Shown here piece after piece: positions 63,629 through 64,000 of a DNA stretch of 64,000 bases (the stretch's first letter is position 1; each line of letters begins with the position of its first letter). A program made the translations under genes and the position numbers. The notes under the pieces were generated by a model. It was given only the letters and a program-made list of their open reading frames with translations. It was not told where the DNA came from and did not search any database. Origin of the DNA: Streptomyces sp. D2-8 (GTDB taxonomy: Bacteria; Actinomycetota; Actinomycetes; Streptomycetales; Streptomycetaceae); contig NZ_JAAHBP010000008.1 in the NCBI RefSeq assembly GCF_023184515.1, positions 248,001 to 312,000 of the forward strand. Reading direction: 5' to 3'.

Positions 63629-64000
63629 CGTCGCTCACGGCGTCTCTGGTTCGTCCCCGTTCGTCCAGCCCGGCGAGAGCATGCACGCCTGGGAGACGGA
63701 CCGCACCCGAGCCCCGATCGCCACGAAGATCGTGGTGGCGGGCGGCTTCGGCGTGGGCAAGACCACGCTGGTCACCGCCGTCTCGGAGATCACGCCCCTG
63801 CAGACCGAGGCGCTGATGACCGAGGCGAGCGAGGCGACCGACGACCTCACCGCCACACCGGGCAAGTCCACCACCACCGTGGCGATGGACTTCGGGCGCA
63901 TCACGCTCGACGACGACCTGGTGCTCTACCTGTTCGGCACGCCGGGCCAGCAGCGGTTCTGGTTCATGTGGGACGACATCGTGCGCGGCGCCATCGGCGC
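63609..64000 (+). CDS. cvnD: Conservon Ras-like GTPase CvnD (3' end outside window)
   Basis: Partial: about 130 residues visible. GTG 63609 start, overlapping cvnC by 20 bases. P-loop IVVAGGFGVGKTTLVTAVSE, a switch region with EASEATDDLTATPGK, and VLYLFGTPGQQRFWFMWDD, where the DxPG-type motif is changed to GTPGQ as usual in this family. It should be a membrane-associated GTPase switched by CvnA/CvnB. The remainder and any following gene (in some conservons a P450) are beyond the window. Confidence 0.92.
   Translation, partial: MDSVVSDVAHGVSGSSPFVQPGESMHAWETDRTRAPIATKIVVAGGFGVGKTTLVTAVSEITPLQTEALMTEASEATDDLTATPGKSTTTVAMDFGRITLDDDLVLYLFGTPGQQRFWFMWDDIVRGAIG

Overview
The window is very GC-rich, with GTG/TTG starts, a WhiB-like protein, nickel superoxide dismutase, a conservon and DasR-type operators. 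All of this says Streptomyces, central (core) chromosome. From memory, most of the gene order matches the dasABCD-nagB to kgd-lon-conservon region of S. coelicolor (around SCO5232-SCO5291), so many genes can be named by context as well as by sequence.

Layout. 1-4.6 kb: chitobiose/GlcNAc uptake and hydrolysis (dasA partial, dasB, dasC, dasD). 5-10 kb: a small XRE regulator with a membrane partner, nagB with a divergent SIS-domain enzyme around a DasR site, an SDR/TetR divergent pair, and a DasR-site-controlled small RNA resembling scr5239. 10-16 kb: a PdtaS-type sensor kinase facing wblE, a lipid kinase, the anti-sigma/sigma pair prsH-sigH, and a UBP zinc finger. 16-22.6 kb: a CPA1 antiporter, a PLP-dependent deaminase/desulfhydrase, then a two-gene nanocompartment locus (family 2B encapsulin shell plus polyprenyl diphosphate synthase), and a GNAT protein. 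22.6-34.5 kb: an accessory stretch with a decayed TetR gene, a DGPF protein plus ECF42-type sigma pair, a half-length PiT transporter, a sulfane-sulfur island (DUF302, CstB-like, rhodanese, TauE, two rhodanese-DUF2892 proteins, CstR) carrying four near-identical operators, a multicopper oxidase and an integrase remnant. 34.5-47 kb: sodN/sodX, a CGNR protein, a methyltransferase broken by a 31-bp palindrome, an amino-acid ABC transporter, malic enzyme, a zinc-type reductase, an HTH/Clp-N pair with twin operators, and PadR/DUF4097. 47-64 kb: 2-oxoglutarate dehydrogenase (kgd), a two-component system, a spermidine-synthase-like protein, a rhomboid-like protein, lon with HspR and ClgR sites, MarR, a PP2C-like phosphatase, and a conservon (cvnA-D, the last cut by the window end).

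How the genes work together. DasA-C with an external ATPase import chitin dimers, DasD and NagB feed GlcN-6P to glycolysis, and GlcN-6P relieves DasR at the two sites seen here, so the sRNA and the SIS enzyme should follow the same signal. The sulfur island looks like a self-contained persulfide sensing, oxidation and export module. The encapsulin locus probably packages an isoprenoid synthase; an intercistronic hairpin may set the shell-to-cargo ratio. sigH/prsH, wblE, lon and the conservon are the stress and development part of the window.

No tRNA, rRNA or CRISPR array was recognised. No database search was run: family names come from motifs, lengths and context read directly from the sequence.
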